A DNA stretch of 5,701 nucleotides, from positions 1 through 5,701 of the forward strand of contig DSBN01000361.1 in the NCBI GenBank assembly GCA_011046055.1, in the 5' to 3' direction. The stretch's first letter is position 1, and each line of letters begins with the position of its first letter. This document shows, piece after piece, positions 5,179 through 5,701 of this stretch. The notes under the pieces are model-generated. The model had not been told where the DNA came from. It did not search any database and worked only from the letters and a program-made list of their open reading frames with translations. A program made the translations under genes and the position numbers. The DNA is from Sediminispirochaeta sp. (GTDB lineage Bacteria; Spirochaetota; Spirochaetia; DSM-16054; Sediminispirochaetaceae).

Positions 5179-5701
5179 TCAGTCGGCTGCTTTTCCAATA
5201 GATTCCTCGCCCCGTTTACCGTGCTGTAGAGCTTCCCCGCAGGGAAAGCGTACCAGAAAACAGGTGCGCTCTCCTGACTGGATACTCAAGTCTCCGTCCA
5301 GCTGCCTGGCCAGGACCGACACCAGCTGCAGCCCCAGGCTCTCGTTTTTTCCCAAGTCAAAGTCCTCGGGCATACCCGGGCCGCTGTCACAAACCGCCAG
5401 CTCGACCAGCTCCTCCTCCTCCTTCTTGGAGAGGCGGATCCACACCTCCCCCCGACCTTCGCCGGTGAGGCCGTGCTTCATCGCGTTGGTAACAAGCTCG
5501 TTGAGGATGATCCCACAGGGAACCGCCCTGGTGATATCCAGCTGCAAATCTTGAACCTCCGTATGGATATCCAAGACTTAGACTTTTTGGTAAAAATTTG
5601 ACAGTTCCCGAACCAGATTACTTATATAAAAAGACATATCCACCCGGGTCATGTCCTCGGTGCTGTAGAGGTCCTCGTGGATCATGGCCATCGAGTAGAC
5701 C
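5179..5701 (-). pseudogene. Sensor histidine kinase 3' part, interrupted by in-frame TAA
   Basis: The 5' part lies beyond the window end. One frame runs from 5701 to the TGA at 5179-5181, broken by a TAA at 5578-5580. Upstream of it, VYSMAMIHEDLYSTEDMTRV is the second helix of a HisKA_2/HWE-type dimerisation domain. Downstream lies VLDIHTEVQDLQLDITRAVP, then the ATP-binding domain: N box CGIILNELVTNAMKHG, G1 box DSGPGMPEDF, a GLQLVSVLARQLDGDL helix, and a final strand ending FLVRFP. Family members read continuously across the point of the stop, so this looks like a single nonsense change. A restart at TTG5574 has no SD, and the fragment would lack the phosphorylated His. It would have signalled to a response regulator, not seen here. 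Readthrough or a sequencing error are alternatives. Confidence 0.72.

Noticed and set aside
5063..5215. Minus-strand open frame with protein-like sequence GDVYLSLYITLIKDG after the kinase
   Set aside because: Only about 50 codons, no SD, no family recognised, and it overlaps the end of the kinase frame. Possibly gene debris.

Overview
The window is ordinary bacterial chromosome with GC-rich coding sequence and AT-rich control regions. The sequence does not fix the taxon. The type of histidine kinase, the GC-rich genes with frequent TTT phenylalanine codons, and the mix of genes would suit a free-living Gram-negative such as a spirochaete, but this is a weak guess.

Layout, left to right. Positions 27-1526 (+ strand) hold an MFS permease of the sugar-permease-like type, followed by a single-domain heavy-metal-associated (HMA, CopZ-like) protein. 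Positions 1558-2989 (- strand) hold a compact two-gene operon: a membrane-anchored protein of a domain-of-unknown-function family, then a MarR-family repressor 3 nt downstream. Its sigma70-type promoter carries a perfect 20-bp palindrome over the -10 box, which is almost certainly the MarR operator. Positions 3079-4685 (- strand) hold mgtE, a Mg2+ channel/transporter gene with its own promoter and a structured leader. Positions 4738-5701 are a decay zone: a shrunken serine beta-lactamase-family pseudogene (+ strand) and a HisKA_2/HWE-type sensor kinase (- strand) broken by an in-frame TAA and running off the window end.

The most interesting part is the mgtE leader. A 38-codon ORF with a perfect Shine-Dalgarno (SD) sequence lies between the promoter and mgtE. 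It encodes an acidic, proline-containing peptide with a DSDDPGD stretch followed by PTPLR. This recalls, but is not obviously homologous to, the MgtL leader peptide (…DPTPLPRR…) that senses Mg2+ upstream of mgtA in enterobacteria. The last base of its stop codon begins a 7-nt sequence perfectly complementary to the mgtE SD, so ribosome behaviour on the leader could decide whether mgtE is translated. No M-box riboswitch is apparent. I infer a translation-based Mg2+ attenuator for mgtE.

The genes otherwise look like independent units: metabolite export or uptake plus metal binding on the left, a self-regulated MarR operon in the centre, and Mg2+ homeostasis on the right. I see no tRNA, rRNA, CRISPR array, insertion sequence or convincing intrinsic terminator.
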